A DNA stretch of 64,000 bases from the NCBI RefSeq assembly GCF_946151075.1, contig NZ_OX267715.1, forward strand, positions 713,501 to 777,500, written 5' to 3'. Shown in pieces: positions 27,476 to 35,713 of this stretch. The position numbers and the translations under genes are program-made. The stretch comes from Neobacillus sp. Marseille-Q6967. Lineage in GTDB: Bacteria; Bacillota; Bacilli; Bacillales; Cytobacillaceae. The notes below the pieces were generated by a model, which did no database searches, was not told the DNA's origin, and saw only the letters and a program-made list of their open reading frames with translations. Positions within the stretch are counted from its first letter, which is position 1, and each line of letters opens with the position of its first letter.

Positions 27476-28396
27476 CTAATCTCCTTTATTTAAATAGGAT
27501 GAGAGTTCTCTCCTTGGACCAGAAATCTGTTTTTTTCTATTCATGTTTTCCAGTTTGACGGGGAGATAAGGGAATAGCTTTTTTAGCTTGGCCAATCTTT
27601 GTTCTGCCTCAAACTGGTCAATCGAGTGATCGTTGATCAAGTTAAAAAGTTGTTTGTTTACCTCATATTTGAAGGCTTGATTTTGGCTAAACTCCGATTC
27701 CACTAACCGCTTTGCCATTTCATTCTTTTCTCCAAGCTTCCCTGCTGTGATAAAATCACCTGCTTGAAGGGCTTCTTTAATCGAGGCCGAAATCCGGCGG
27801 GCTTCCTCCAAGTCCAGAGCCTCTTGATAGGCAGATAGTTCGGCGTTCCGGTCTAAATCGGCGATCGCCTCATCATGACGCTGGTCCCGAATACCTTGCC
27901 GGATCAAAACACGAACATTTCGAACCACAATACCAGCCTCTCTTAACACCTTCACTAATCGCGAGGTTTGAAAAAATTCTTCAATATGCCGGGCAAAACT
28001 CAGATCCTCTTCAATAGGATAAAATCTTGCTTCCGACTCCACCCAGAAGGACAGATTATTGTTAAAAATGTTGCCAATTTCTCCTGCATTTTGTTGAACT
28101 AAACGTTCGGGATGTTCAACGGCAATATCGATAAATAGATTGATAGAAAACCTTCTTCCTCTTGTAGCCGACGGGACTTCCTCCTTGAAGGTGATGGTTT
28201 GCTGCTTCATATTTACTGTATAAACCTTTTTATATTTACCAATCCGCAATTCACTACGTGACAGACGCTCTCCATTTTTAACTGCATGGTATCCGTTGTG
28301 ATTATTAACGTAAACAAAGGCATAGGTCATAGACGACGCCGGCGGCTTTTCCAAAAAACTAAATTTCACTTCTTTAACCTCTTCAATAAAATGCAT
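27476..28396 (-). CDS. Hypothetical protein, SPFH/band-7-like
   Basis: 306 residues with GGAGGG upstream of ATG. I do not recognise a named family. The layout resembles SPFH (band 7) proteins: an early beta-rich part with VYTVNMKQQTITFKEEV and FSINLFIDIAVEHPERLV, then a helical and beta part ending LREAGIVVRNVRVLIRQGI, then a charged helix (DLDRNAELSAYQEALDLEEARR) like the coiled coils of flotillins. There is no membrane helix, which the neighbour encoded by the next gene supplies. Gene order SPFH then a membrane partner recalls flotillin-NfeD pairs. The fold assignment is inference from pattern, not from a search. Confidence 0.55.
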   Translation of the reverse strand: MHFIEEVKEVKFSFLEKPPASSMTYAFVYVNNHNGYHAVKNGERLSRSELRIGKYKKVYTVNMKQQTITFKEEVPSATRGRRFSINLFIDIAVEHPERLVQQNAGEIGNIFNNNLSFWVESEARFYPIEEDLSFARHIEEFFQTSRLVKVLREAGIVVRNVRVLIRQGIRDQRHDEAIADLDRNAELSAYQEALDLEEARRISASIKEALQAGDFITAGKLGEKNEMAKRLVESEFSQNQAFKYEVNKQLFNLINDHSIDQFEAEQRLAKLKKLFPYLPVKLENMNRKKQISGPRRELSSYLNKGD

Positions 28397-28524
28397 TAGG
28401 TTATTCCCTCCAGGTTAACTATTTTCATTGAGAGATCACTTACCCTTGTCTACATTCTATGCAGACAATCGGAAGAAAAGCCCCAAAATCTATTCATAAA
28501 TTGATGATTCAATATCATTGAGTC

Positions 28525-28560
28525 GAAGAAGCCCCCGTATTTATCCGTGGGGATGAATTC
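28525..28560. other. Possible IS200/IS605 right-end hairpin relic
   Basis: GAAGCCCCCGTATTTATCCG followed by TGGGGATGAATTC has the hairpin typical of the 3' end of IS605-group elements and of the RNA made there (CCCC-G...C-GGGG closing a short loop). No transposase or TnpB frame is present, so at most an end remains. It lies in the 485-base gene-poor stretch 28397-28881. Confidence 0.35.
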
Positions 28561-28616
28561 GGTCTACAATAAAGGAAGGGGTACGTTCTGCCACTTACGT
28601 TTCCTCCTCTCTATAA

Positions 28617-28655
28617 AGAACGTCTGTTCTCGAGATTAATCGTGTCATATATAAT
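28617..28655 (+). promoter_or_regulatory. LexA-like box overlapping a promoter
   Basis: AGAACGTCTGTTCT has the GAAC-N4-GTTC core of the Bacillus SOS box. It overlaps a -35-like TTCTCG placed 17 bases before a perfect TATAAT (28650-28655). Confidence 0.4.
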
Positions 28656-28691
28656 ACGGCGTTGGGCGAACTGTTAAAAAGAGAGACACAA

Positions 28692-28811
28692 ATGAAACGG
28701 ACCAAACGGAATAAAAAGATAATGCAACAACTTGCTGCCGTCGTTTTTTAATTGAGTGCCGTCCTTGTGATTTCTAAAATTTGTTGTCTACCGGAATGTT
28801 GTCCTGCATGA
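28692..28811 (+). pseudogene. Small membrane-peptide frame with an in-frame stop
   Basis: ATG 28692 with AAAAAGAGAG upstream codes MKRTKRNKKIMQQLAAVVF, then TAA at 28749. Read on in the same frame it gives LSAVLVISKICC and ends at 28811. Together this would be a basic head and one membrane helix. One nonsense change may have killed a small SOS-controlled gene, or the 19-residue peptide is the product. I have no family match. Confidence 0.3.
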
Positions 28812-28881
28812 TAAAATGAATAAACTATATGACTAATTTGTTTTCTTCTAAGATAATAATTTTACAATAATAATAGGTGTG

Positions 28882-29844
28882 ATGAATTTGCAGAGAACAA
28901 AGACAGCAATATTTATTATTACTGGTTTAATAGGATTGAGTATTCTTCTATATTTACTTCTGCCAGTTCGTAATAAAGCAAAGTTGGAAAGTGAACCGGT
29001 AATCGCTTCGATGAACCAAGAGCATATAGAAAATACTAAAGATACTGTAACTGAAAATGCAACAGCTGAAGAAAAGGTACAAATAGAACCAGCTGAAAAG
29101 AATGATAACACAATAACGGAAGAGATTAAGGCTAAGGTCAGGGAAGTAGTAGAAGGTGCTTTAGATTTATTTAAAAAAGACCAAAAGATTGTGTCAATCG
29201 GCGACTCTTTAACCGAAGGGATTGGAGATGAATCAGAGAATGGCGGTTATGTCGGCATCCTGAATCACACGTTTGAAGACAATAACCTAAATATCACGGT
29301 AGAAAACTTCGGTAAAAAAGGAAACAGGTCAGATCAATTACTAAAACGGCTGGAAAATGAAGAAATTCAATCTGCTATTAAAGAGGCTGAAATTGTTCTA
29401 ATAACCATTGGTGCTAATGATATAATGAAAGTATTCAAATCAAATTTTATGAACATTACAATGGAACCTTTTCAAGAAGAAAGGGTGGAATATATAAAGC
29501 GATTAACAGCCATTTTTGATAAAATCAATTACTTGAATCCAGATACCCAAATTTATTTAATTGGTTTTTATAACCCATTTGAACGACACTTTAGCGAAAT
29601 AAAAGAACTTGGCATGATCATTGACAATTGGAATGATGCTGGAATATCAATTACAGATAAATATGACAATGTAAGGTATATTCCAACAAAAGACTTATTT
29701 AGTAATCCAAACATAGACTTATTAGCAGAAGATGAATTCCACCCAAACACAAGTGGATATAAACTAATGGCCGAGCGAGTTTTAGAATATTTGAAAGAAA
29801 CGAATGAAGAAGGAGAGATTAAAACAGCCGATCTTGAATCATAA
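28882..29844 (+). CDS. SGNH/GDSL hydrolase with N-terminal membrane anchor
   Basis: About 320 residues. One membrane helix near the N terminus (IFIITGLIGLSILLYLLL) is followed by an acidic linker of about 65 residues. The SGNH domain starts at IVSIGDSLTEGIG (block I, catalytic Ser), then GNRSDQLL with Gly, ITIGANDI (block III, Asn) and the C-terminal DEFHPNTSGYKLM (block V, Asp and His). The protein should be anchored outside the membrane and act as an esterase or deacetylase, as with the YpmR-like proteins of Bacillus. The true start may be TTG 28888, which is eight bases after AGGTG. A bidirectional terminator follows. Confidence 0.82.
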   Translation: MNLQRTKTAIFIITGLIGLSILLYLLLPVRNKAKLESEPVIASMNQEHIENTKDTVTENATAEEKVQIEPAEKNDNTITEEIKAKVREVVEGALDLFKKDQKIVSIGDSLTEGIGDESENGGYVGILNHTFEDNNLNITVENFGKKGNRSDQLLKRLENEEIQSAIKEAEIVLITIGANDIMKVFKSNFMNITMEPFQEERVEYIKRLTAIFDKINYLNPDTQIYLIGFYNPFERHFSEIKELGMIIDNWNDAGISITDKYDNVRYIPTKDLFSNPNIDLLAEDEFHPNTSGYKLMAERVLEYLKETNEEGEIKTADLES

Positions 29845-29913
29845 AATGAAAATTATTAAAATTGAGTATTTCAAGAAGAAGCTGATTTTAATAGTAACAT
29901 TAATGAGTTTTCT

Positions 29914-29968
29914 AAAAAAAAACAATCTGTAAAACCTTGTATTTTAAGGTTTTACAGATTGTTTTTTT
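29914..29968. terminator. Bidirectional terminator
   Basis: A stem of more than twenty pairs (AACAATCTGTAAAACCTT with its complement), a seven-base loop, a T run on the plus strand and an A run before it. It serves the SGNH gene and the converging ABC-2 operon. Confidence 0.9.
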
Positions 29969-29981
29969 ACGAGGTCAGATG

Positions 29982-30767
29982 TTAATTCCCAGCCCCACGA
30001 TATTTCTTTACTCCCGCATTCCACAGAAGAACCGCAATACCGAAAAAAAGGATTCCCATGACTGGTGTGAAAAAGGCGTAGCCATACCATTCTTCTCTAT
30101 TTAAAAAATAGGAAGCTGGATACACACCGACAAAGGCAAAAGGTAAAATCCAAGTTAATACAAATTGAATAACCTTATTGTAAATATTGACGGGGTATCG
30201 GCCGTAATTGCTGATATTATACATCATTGGCATAATATCCGTACGGCTGTCTGACCAAAATCCAATCGTGGCAATGGAAATAAAAATCCCGGCATAAATA
30301 AAAGCCCCGCCAATCACCATGACGATAAAGATCAACACATCATACCAAGCAAAGGTTAGGCCTTGGTTCACCATAGCATAACCCATAATCACTAAGCCGG
30401 TAATGACACCGAATAAAGATTCCAGCTCCATTCGCTCCATGATGATTTGGAATAGGCTGTGAACAGGGCGAGTGAGAACGCGGTCCATTTCTCCTTTGAC
30501 AATATAGCGGTCATTAAAGTCCCATATGTTAAAAAAAGACGTAAATAAGGCATAAGGAACAAGGAAAAATCCATAAATAAAAATAATTTCATCACGGTTC
30601 CAGCCGCCCAAAAAGGCTGTATGGCGAAATACAATTAAAATGAAAATTAAATTTACAGCTTGAAATAATAGATCAGAAAGGATTTCAATCGCCGTATCGA
30701 CACGATAAGTGAGCCTTGTTTTTAAATATTGAGAGGCGTATTGAAAGAACAATGATACATGAAACAT
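29982..30767 (-). CDS. ABC-2 type exporter permease (DUF990-like), second
   Basis: 261 residues with six membrane segments. The N terminus VSLFFQYASQYLKTRLTYRVD and the RDEIIFIYGF then DRYIVKGEMDRVLTRPV region (a coupling segment) are typical of the ABC2_membrane_6/DUF990 family. It forms a heterodimeric export channel with the protein encoded just upstream, three bases away. Together with the ATPase this makes a complete exporter. The substrate is unknown; related systems have been linked to export of lipids or cationic toxic compounds. Confidence 0.8.
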   Translation of the reverse strand: MFHVSLFFQYASQYLKTRLTYRVDTAIEILSDLLFQAVNLIFILIVFRHTAFLGGWNRDEIIFIYGFFLVPYALFTSFFNIWDFNDRYIVKGEMDRVLTRPVHSLFQIIMERMELESLFGVITGLVIMGYAMVNQGLTFAWYDVLIFIVMVIGGAFIYAGIFISIATIGFWSDSRTDIMPMMYNISNYGRYPVNIYNKVIQFVLTWILPFAFVGVYPASYFLNREEWYGYAFFTPVMGILFFGIAVLLWNAGVKKYRGAGN

Positions 30768-30770
30768 TGG

Positions 30771-31562
30771 TCAGCCCCCTTGTACAATTAAGTGTTTTTT
30801 TGCTAGTATCCAAAGAAGACGGATCGGAATCAGTAAGATCAAAACCCAGAACGCTTGTAAAAGCAATGCGTTATAAATCTCTTGACCGACAAAGCCTTCT
30901 GTAAAAATCATACTTGGAACATAGCTGATCGCTTGAAATGGCAAATATGTCATCAGCCCTTGAGCCCATTCTGGATAAAATGAGATGGGGAGAAGTAAAC
31001 CAGAGAACAAGTCGATTACGACACGTTTTGCACGAATCAACCCTGAGTTATTAAATAAAAAGAACGTCATCATTCCAGTTAATAGGTTAATATGCGTATT
31101 CACAATAAAACTAAATACGAGCGAGACAAAGAAAAACAGCCACGTAGTCAAACTAGCATCAAAACGGACCGGAAAAATCAACGCCACAATGATCATGCCA
31201 GGGACAGAGAAAAACAATAAGCGAAAGATTCCTTCCCCAAGTGCCTGCATTGTTTTCATCCCTAAATAGTTATATGGACGGATCATTTCAATGGCGACTT
31301 TGCCATCTTTGATTTCAGCAGCTATTTCACGATCAATATTGTTATAATAAAACGCTCTTGCCATCCAGGCTACTGCCAAATAGGTCGTCATTTGAGCGAC
31401 TGACAATCCTTGAATTTCTTCTTTTCCTCCATAAATCGCAGACCATAAAAAATAGTAGGCTCCAATATTTATGCTATAAATTAAAATCCCGCTATAATAG
31501 TTTGTCCGATAGGCGAGCATCATTAAAAAACGAACCCGAATCATTTCCATATACATACTCAT
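30771..31562 (-). CDS. ABC-2 type exporter permease (DUF990-like), first
   Basis: 263 residues with six membrane segments, beginning MSMYMEMIRVRFLMMLAYRTNYYS. The segment DREIAAEIKDGKVAIEMIRPYNYL is the same coupling motif as in its partner. The paired permeases differ enough to form a heterodimer. The start overlaps the end of the ATPase gene by four bases (ATGA), so the three genes form one translation unit in the order ATPase, permease, permease. Confidence 0.8.
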   Translation of the reverse strand: MSMYMEMIRVRFLMMLAYRTNYYSGILIYSINIGAYYFLWSAIYGGKEEIQGLSVAQMTTYLAVAWMARAFYYNNIDREIAAEIKDGKVAIEMIRPYNYLGMKTMQALGEGIFRLLFFSVPGMIIVALIFPVRFDASLTTWLFFFVSLVFSFIVNTHINLLTGMMTFFLFNNSGLIRAKRVVIDLFSGLLLPISFYPEWAQGLMTYLPFQAISYVPSMIFTEGFVGQEIYNALLLQAFWVLILLIPIRLLWILAKKHLIVQGG

Positions 31563-32557
31563 GTGAGGGCCATACCTTCTTCATAAATCTTCCGGACAAT
31601 CTCTTCAGTAGAAACTTCATTGATGCGAACATTCTTAATCGGATTTTTTTGTACGACATCACTAATTAATTGAGATACTAGTTGCTCATCTCCATTGATA
31701 TACCCGAGCCAGGTGGTCGCGTCCTTTTGTTCCCATTGAATATTTTCCATAACCGGCAAGCTGCTGTGAGGGATTTCTGACAAAAATTCAAATTCTATTT
31801 GTTTTCCTTCAACCGCATGTTCTTGTAGCTGATTCAGCTTGCCATCATAGATGATTTTTCCTTCATCTAATAGCACCACTCGTTCACAAAGGGCTTCAAT
31901 ATCGGTTAAGTCATGTGTTGTCAATAAAATGGTTGTTTTATATTGCTCGTTAATTTCTTTTAGAAACTTACGGATTTTTAATTTTACTAATACATCTAGC
32001 CCAATCGTTGGCTCGTCTAAAAAGAGGAGAGGAGGATTGTGTATAAGGGCTGCGGCTAATTCGCAGCGCATCCGTTGTCCAAGAGAAAGCTTTCGTACTG
32101 GTTTATTTAATAAAGGGCCGATTTCTAACGTTTCAATCACATGGCCCATATGACGGTTATAGTCCTCATCCGACACACGGTATACTTTTTTTAATAACCG
32201 GAAACTCTCTTGAACCGCAATATCCCACCATAGCTGTGACCGCTGGCCGAACACGACGCCAATGCTTCGCACAAATTCTTCCCGCTGTTTATGGGGGTTC
32301 ATTCCATTTACCATAATGGAACCGGATGTGGGTGTCAAAATACCGGTTAACATTTTTATTGTCGTTGATTTACCAGCACCGTTCTCTCCAATATAGCCAA
32401 CCATTTCCCCTTGTTTAACGGTTAAGGAAATATTGTCAACAGCCGCATGGACTTTATAATTTCTCGTAAATAAATCTCGAAAAGCTCCAGCCAAACCTGG
32501 CCGGCTTGAATATGAATTAAATTCTTTCCGTAAATTTTGGACCTCAATAACATTCAT
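31559..32557 (-). CDS. ABC-2 type exporter ATP-binding protein
   Basis: 332 residues. Walker A GENGAGKST, signature LSLGQRMR, Walker B LLFLDEPTIGLD and switch His in LTTHDL. The long insert before Walker A (RPGLAGAFRDLFTRNYKVHAAVD) and the text GVVFGQRSQLWWDI mark the subgroup that pairs with DUF990 permeases. A C-terminal regulatory domain of about 90 residues follows. I use ATG 32557, where GGGGGA sits seven bases upstream and the family N terminus begins; the longer frame adds 35 residues without a ribosome site. Confidence 0.86.
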   Translation of the reverse strand: MNVIEVQNLRKEFNSYSSRPGLAGAFRDLFTRNYKVHAAVDNISLTVKQGEMVGYIGENGAGKSTTIKMLTGILTPTSGSIMVNGMNPHKQREEFVRSIGVVFGQRSQLWWDIAVQESFRLLKKVYRVSDEDYNRHMGHVIETLEIGPLLNKPVRKLSLGQRMRCELAAALIHNPPLLFLDEPTIGLDVLVKLKIRKFLKEINEQYKTTILLTTHDLTDIEALCERVVLLDEGKIIYDGKLNQLQEHAVEGKQIEFEFLSEIPHSSLPVMENIQWEQKDATTWLGYINGDEQLVSQLISDVVQKNPIKNVRINEVSTEEIVRKIYEEGMALT

Positions 32558-32714
32558 TTCGTTTCCCCCTAATAATATAAAAAGAAAAACATGATAACGA
32601 AAACGGTTTTGAACAAAATTATATGATAACTTGAGATGGTTATTCATGCAAGTATGGTGCACTTGTATGTATCTTGAAATACTTATGTATAATTCCTAAT
32701 ATCAATTAAATATA

Positions 32715-32752
32715 CAAAATGAAAACGCCTTGTTTAACTGACAAGGCGTTTG
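32715..32752 (-). terminator. Terminator whose loop contains a stop codon
   Basis: Eleven-pair perfect stem, AAACGCCTTGT with ACAAGGCGTTT. On the minus strand it is followed by TTTTCATTTTG. The stop codon of the small zinc-ribbon gene lies at the edge of the loop. Confidence 0.75.
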
Positions 32753-32862
32753 GAGTATTTAGATTTAACTGGTTTTATTTTAATTCCGCATTCGCAGAGG
32801 ATGCTGTGTTTAAGTGTTTTGATTGGTGTATCGCACTTTGGGCATAAATTTTTACGGTTCAA
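32734..32862 (-). CDS. Small zinc-ribbon protein
   Basis: 42 residues, too short for usual gene calls. TTG start with GGAGG nine bases upstream. Two Cys pairs, LCPKCD near residue 7 and LCECGI near 23, are spaced like a treble-clef or rubredoxin-type zinc ribbon; the rest is basic (KIKPVKSKYSKR). It could bind nucleic acid or ribosome, or be a transcriptional partner; nothing in the context settles this. The terminator overlaps the gene's end, which supports a real, separately transcribed small gene. Confidence 0.6.
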   Translation of the reverse strand: MNRKNLCPKCDTPIKTLKHSILCECGIKIKPVKSKYSKRLVS

Positions 32863-33040
32863 GGATGTTCTCCTCCATTTAAAAAAATTTCAGTTGGTAA
32901 ATATATAATAACACCTATTAGTAAAAAATCAATATTAATTTATAATTATTATAAATAAAACTCTTAGTAAAAAGAATGGAATTTTGTTTTACATATAGGA
33001 AAACATATGTTGAAACGAGAACACATGGGGGTAGATGGGA

Positions 33041-33850
33041 ATGCCCGAACTTCCAGAGATGGAAAATTACCGACGGTTATTGAATCAAAGAATTGCAGGC
33101 CAGGTGGTAACAGGGATAGAAGTGAATCGAGAAAAATCGATTAATGTAATACCAAACTTGTTTATACAAACCGTATTAGGACAGAAGGTTGTTACTGTAG
33201 ATCGGAGGGGGAAACATCTGCTTTTTCAATTGCAGAACGGTCAAGTTCTGCTGCTGCACCTAATGCTGGGCGGCTGGATGTTTTATGGGAGCGAGGAGGA
33301 CAAACCGAAAAGGACGGTGCAAGTCCGATTATCGTTTGGACAACATCATTTGTATTTTATTGGTTTACGGCTCGGTTATTTGCACTTATTTAGTGAGCAT
33401 GATGTTCAGCGGCAGTTAGCTCATTTAGGACCGGAGCCATTGGAAAACCAATTTACTTTACAAAGTTTTTTGAGCCTGCTTGAGCCAAAACGTGGAAGAA
33501 TAAAGGCAAAACTGCTGGATCAAGAGTTTATTGCAGGAATTGGGAATTGCTATTCAGATGAAATATGTTATCATGCCAAAATTCTTCCTAAAAAAGATAT
33601 AGAAGATATCAGTAACCCGGAACGAAACCAGCTGTATGAATCCATGAAATTTGTTTTGAATGATGCCTTACAACACGGCGGTTATATGGAAAATCCATTT
33701 TATCAGGGTGATACTTTAACCGGCGGTTATAATAATCGTTGTCTTGTTTATGATCGGGAGGGTGAGAAATGCCATCGATGCGGTGGCATTATCATAAAGG
33801 AAATGATTTCTTCTCGTAAAACGTTTTTTTGTCCAAACTGTCAAAAATAG
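33041..33850 (+). CDS. Fpg/Nei family DNA glycosylase (MutM paralogue)
   Basis: 269 residues. Starts MPELPEMENYRRLL: after Met removal the N-terminal Pro is the catalytic nucleophile and Glu2 of the mature protein assists. This fixes the start at ATG 33041, not the Met two codons upstream. DRRGKHLLF supplies the conserved Lys, the helix-two-turn-helix has IAGIGNCYSDEI, and the C-terminal zinc finger has CHRCGG and CPNC. It differs from MutM in ENYRRLL and in lacking the usual polA neighbour, so it is a second family member whose preferred lesion is unknown. Confidence 0.85.
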   Translation: MPELPEMENYRRLLNQRIAGQVVTGIEVNREKSINVIPNLFIQTVLGQKVVTVDRRGKHLLFQLQNGQVLLLHLMLGGWMFYGSEEDKPKRTVQVRLSFGQHHLYFIGLRLGYLHLFSEHDVQRQLAHLGPEPLENQFTLQSFLSLLEPKRGRIKAKLLDQEFIAGIGNCYSDEICYHAKILPKKDIEDISNPERNQLYESMKFVLNDALQHGGYMENPFYQGDTLTGGYNNRCLVYDREGEKCHRCGGIIIKEMISSRKTFFCPNCQK

Positions 33851-33852
33851 CG

Positions 33853-33887
33853 AAAACTCGTCTCAAAATTGAGGCGGGTTTTTTTAA
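33853..33887 (+). terminator. Intrinsic terminator after the glycosylase gene
   Basis: Stem AACTCGTCTC with GAGGCGGGTT (wobbles), then seven T. Confidence 0.75.
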
Positions 33888-33928
33888 TGTAGGATATGCT
33901 AAAACTCATTATTGGACTTTCCGCTTAT

Positions 33929-34057
33929 GTTGATTGGAGTGGAAGGCGCGAGACTCCTGCGGGAGGACGGGGCAGGGGAGACCCCGCAGGTGCGTAAGCG
34001 CCGAGGAGGCTCCCCGGACCGCCCGCGGAAAGCGAAGCGCCTGGAACGGAAATCAAC
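33929..34057. repeat. GC-rich dispersed repeat with inverted ends
   Basis: A 129-base block, much richer in GC than its surroundings, begins GTTGATT and ends AATCAAC. It contains GACTCCTGCGGGAGG and GCGCCGAGGAGGCTCC, and the two halves partly pair. I recognise the pattern as a noncoding element repeated many times in Bacillus-group genomes. A decayed copy of its right end lies at 56265. Confidence 0.7.
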
Positions 34058-34115
34058 AGGCATTTTTAACAGAGCCTTAAAATAAAAAATATTTTACGAT
34101 TTTGTCAAAAATCTA

Positions 34116-34145
34116 TTGAACTATTGGTTTCAGTTCGTGTATAAA
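34116..34145 (+). promoter_or_regulatory. Putative promoter of ccpN-ppsR-ppdK
   Basis: TTGAAC (34116-34121), 18 bases, TATAAA (34140-34145), then an AT-rich leader to the ccpN ribosome site. Confidence 0.45.
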
Positions 34146-34233
34146 TGTAATATACTATTTATATAAAAAGTATAACACATTTTATATTTTGCTATAAAAA
34201 TATAACGTAATAATATGCAAGTGGGAGGTGATT

Positions 34234-34875
34234 GTGATTAAACTAACGAAACGCCAGGCGGAAATTCTTGAGATTGTGAAGCAAAGTGGTCCAATCACGG
34301 GGCAGCAAATTGCGGAAAAACTTTCGCTAACACGGGCTGCATTAAGACCTGATTTAGCCATCTTAACGATGGCAGGAAATTTAGACGCCAGACCTAGAGT
34401 TGGTTATTTCTTTAATCATAACTATGAGGTAAAACTTCAAGCAGAAAAGTTTCTGCATCAAAAGGTGAATGACTATAAAGCACATCCGATTGTGGTGGAA
34501 AAATCTACATCCGTTTATGATGCCATCGTGCAATTATTCCTGGAGGATGTAGGTACCCTTTATGCGGTAGATGTTAACGGTTATCTAGCCGGAGTTATTT
34601 CAAGAAAGGATTTACTAAGAGCTGCCATCGGGAATCGTGATTTGAATGATCTGCCAGTTAGTGTCATTATGACGAGAATGCCGAATATCATTACTATTTT
34701 TCCTGAAGAAACCTTATTAGAAGCAGCCAAGAAAATGATCCACAATCACATTGATTCCCTGCCAGTAGTTAAAGAAATGGATACTGAAAAACATACATAT
34801 CTCATTGTGGGTCGTATAACAAAAACAACAATCACGCGGGCTTATTTGGAAATTATGGAGCAAAAAACGGTTTAA
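34234..34875 (+). CDS. ccpN: CcpN, repressor of gluconeogenic genes
   Basis: 213 residues. An N-terminal winged helix-turn-helix (KLTKRQAEILEIVKQSGPIT then QQIAEKLSLTRAALRPDLAIL) is joined to two CBS domains (VEKSTSVYDAIVQLF and NIITIFPEETLLEAA). This is the layout of Bacillus subtilis CcpN (YqzB), which represses gapB and pckA during glycolytic growth and senses ATP/ADP through the CBS pair. GTG 34234 is preferred, with GGGAGGTG just upstream. It begins a three-gene unit with ppsR and ppdK. Confidence 0.93.
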   Translation: MIKLTKRQAEILEIVKQSGPITGQQIAEKLSLTRAALRPDLAILTMAGNLDARPRVGYFFNHNYEVKLQAEKFLHQKVNDYKAHPIVVEKSTSVYDAIVQLFLEDVGTLYAVDVNGYLAGVISRKDLLRAAIGNRDLNDLPVSVIMTRMPNIITIFPEETLLEAAKKMIHNHIDSLPVVKEMDTEKHTYLIVGRITKTTITRAYLEIMEQKTV

Positions 34876-34882
34876 AGGGAGA

Positions 34883-35713
34883 GTGGCGAAGATTTTAGTA
34901 GAACAAAAGGAAGTTGTCTATGTGGTATCTGACTCGGTTGGAGAAACCGCTGAGTTTGTAGTAAAAGCAGTAGCAACCCAATTTAACGGGGGAAATGTTG
35001 ATATTCGCCGCAGCTCCTATGTCGAGGATATAGAAGATATAGAAGACGTAATCATGCTGGCGAAAGAGTGTAATAGTATTATCGCTTATACGATTGTTGT
35101 TCCTTTTTTAAAACAGTATATGGACCGCCGTGCAAAAGAAGAAAACATCAACGCAGTCGATCTGCTGGGTCCGCTCATGAATGCTTTTACAAACAGCTTT
35201 AATAAGACACCTCATCATCAGCCTGGCTTAATGAGAAAACTGGATGAAGAGTATTTTCGTAAAATTGAAGCGATCGAATTTGCCGTGAAATATGATGATG
35301 GCCGTGATCCACGGGGAATCTTGAAGGCTGATATCGTTTTGATTGGAGTTTCAAGAACATCCAAGACGCCATTATCAATGTATTTAGCACACAAACGATT
35401 TAAGGTTGCAAATGTCCCATTGGTACCTGAAGTACCTGCACCTGAAGAATTATTTCAGATTCCAAGAAAAAATTGTATCGGTTTAATTATATCACCTGAT
35501 AAATTAAATGAAATTCGTACAGAGAGATTGAAAGCGTTAGGCTTGGGCTCTAAAGCGAATTATGCAAGCTTTGCAAGAATACTAGATGAGCTTGATTATG
35601 CTGAAAAAATAATGAAACGTGTCGGCTGTCCAATCATCAATGTTTCAAATAAAGCAATTGAAGAAACGGCTGGATTAATCTTAGAAGTGTTAAAAAAAGA
35701 GAGGAGCTTATAA
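34883..35713 (+). CDS. ppsR: PpsR, bifunctional PPDK regulatory protein
   Basis: 276 residues of the PDRP1/PSRP family (YqfL). It both phosphorylates, with ADP, and dephosphorylates the regulatory Thr of pyruvate phosphate dikinase. Seen motifs: SDSVGETAEFV at the N terminus, the P-loop GVSRTSKTPLS near residue 154 and NVPLVPEV. It starts seven bases after ccpN with GTG and a compressed AAAGGGAG site. Its target enzyme follows directly, with one base of overlap, which is strong contextual support. Confidence 0.93.
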   Translation: MAKILVEQKEVVYVVSDSVGETAEFVVKAVATQFNGGNVDIRRSSYVEDIEDIEDVIMLAKECNSIIAYTIVVPFLKQYMDRRAKEENINAVDLLGPLMNAFTNSFNKTPHHQPGLMRKLDEEYFRKIEAIEFAVKYDDGRDPRGILKADIVLIGVSRTSKTPLSMYLAHKRFKVANVPLVPEVPAPEELFQIPRKNCIGLIISPDKLNEIRTERLKALGLGSKANYASFARILDELDYAEKIMKRVGCPIINVSNKAIEETAGLILEVLKKERSL

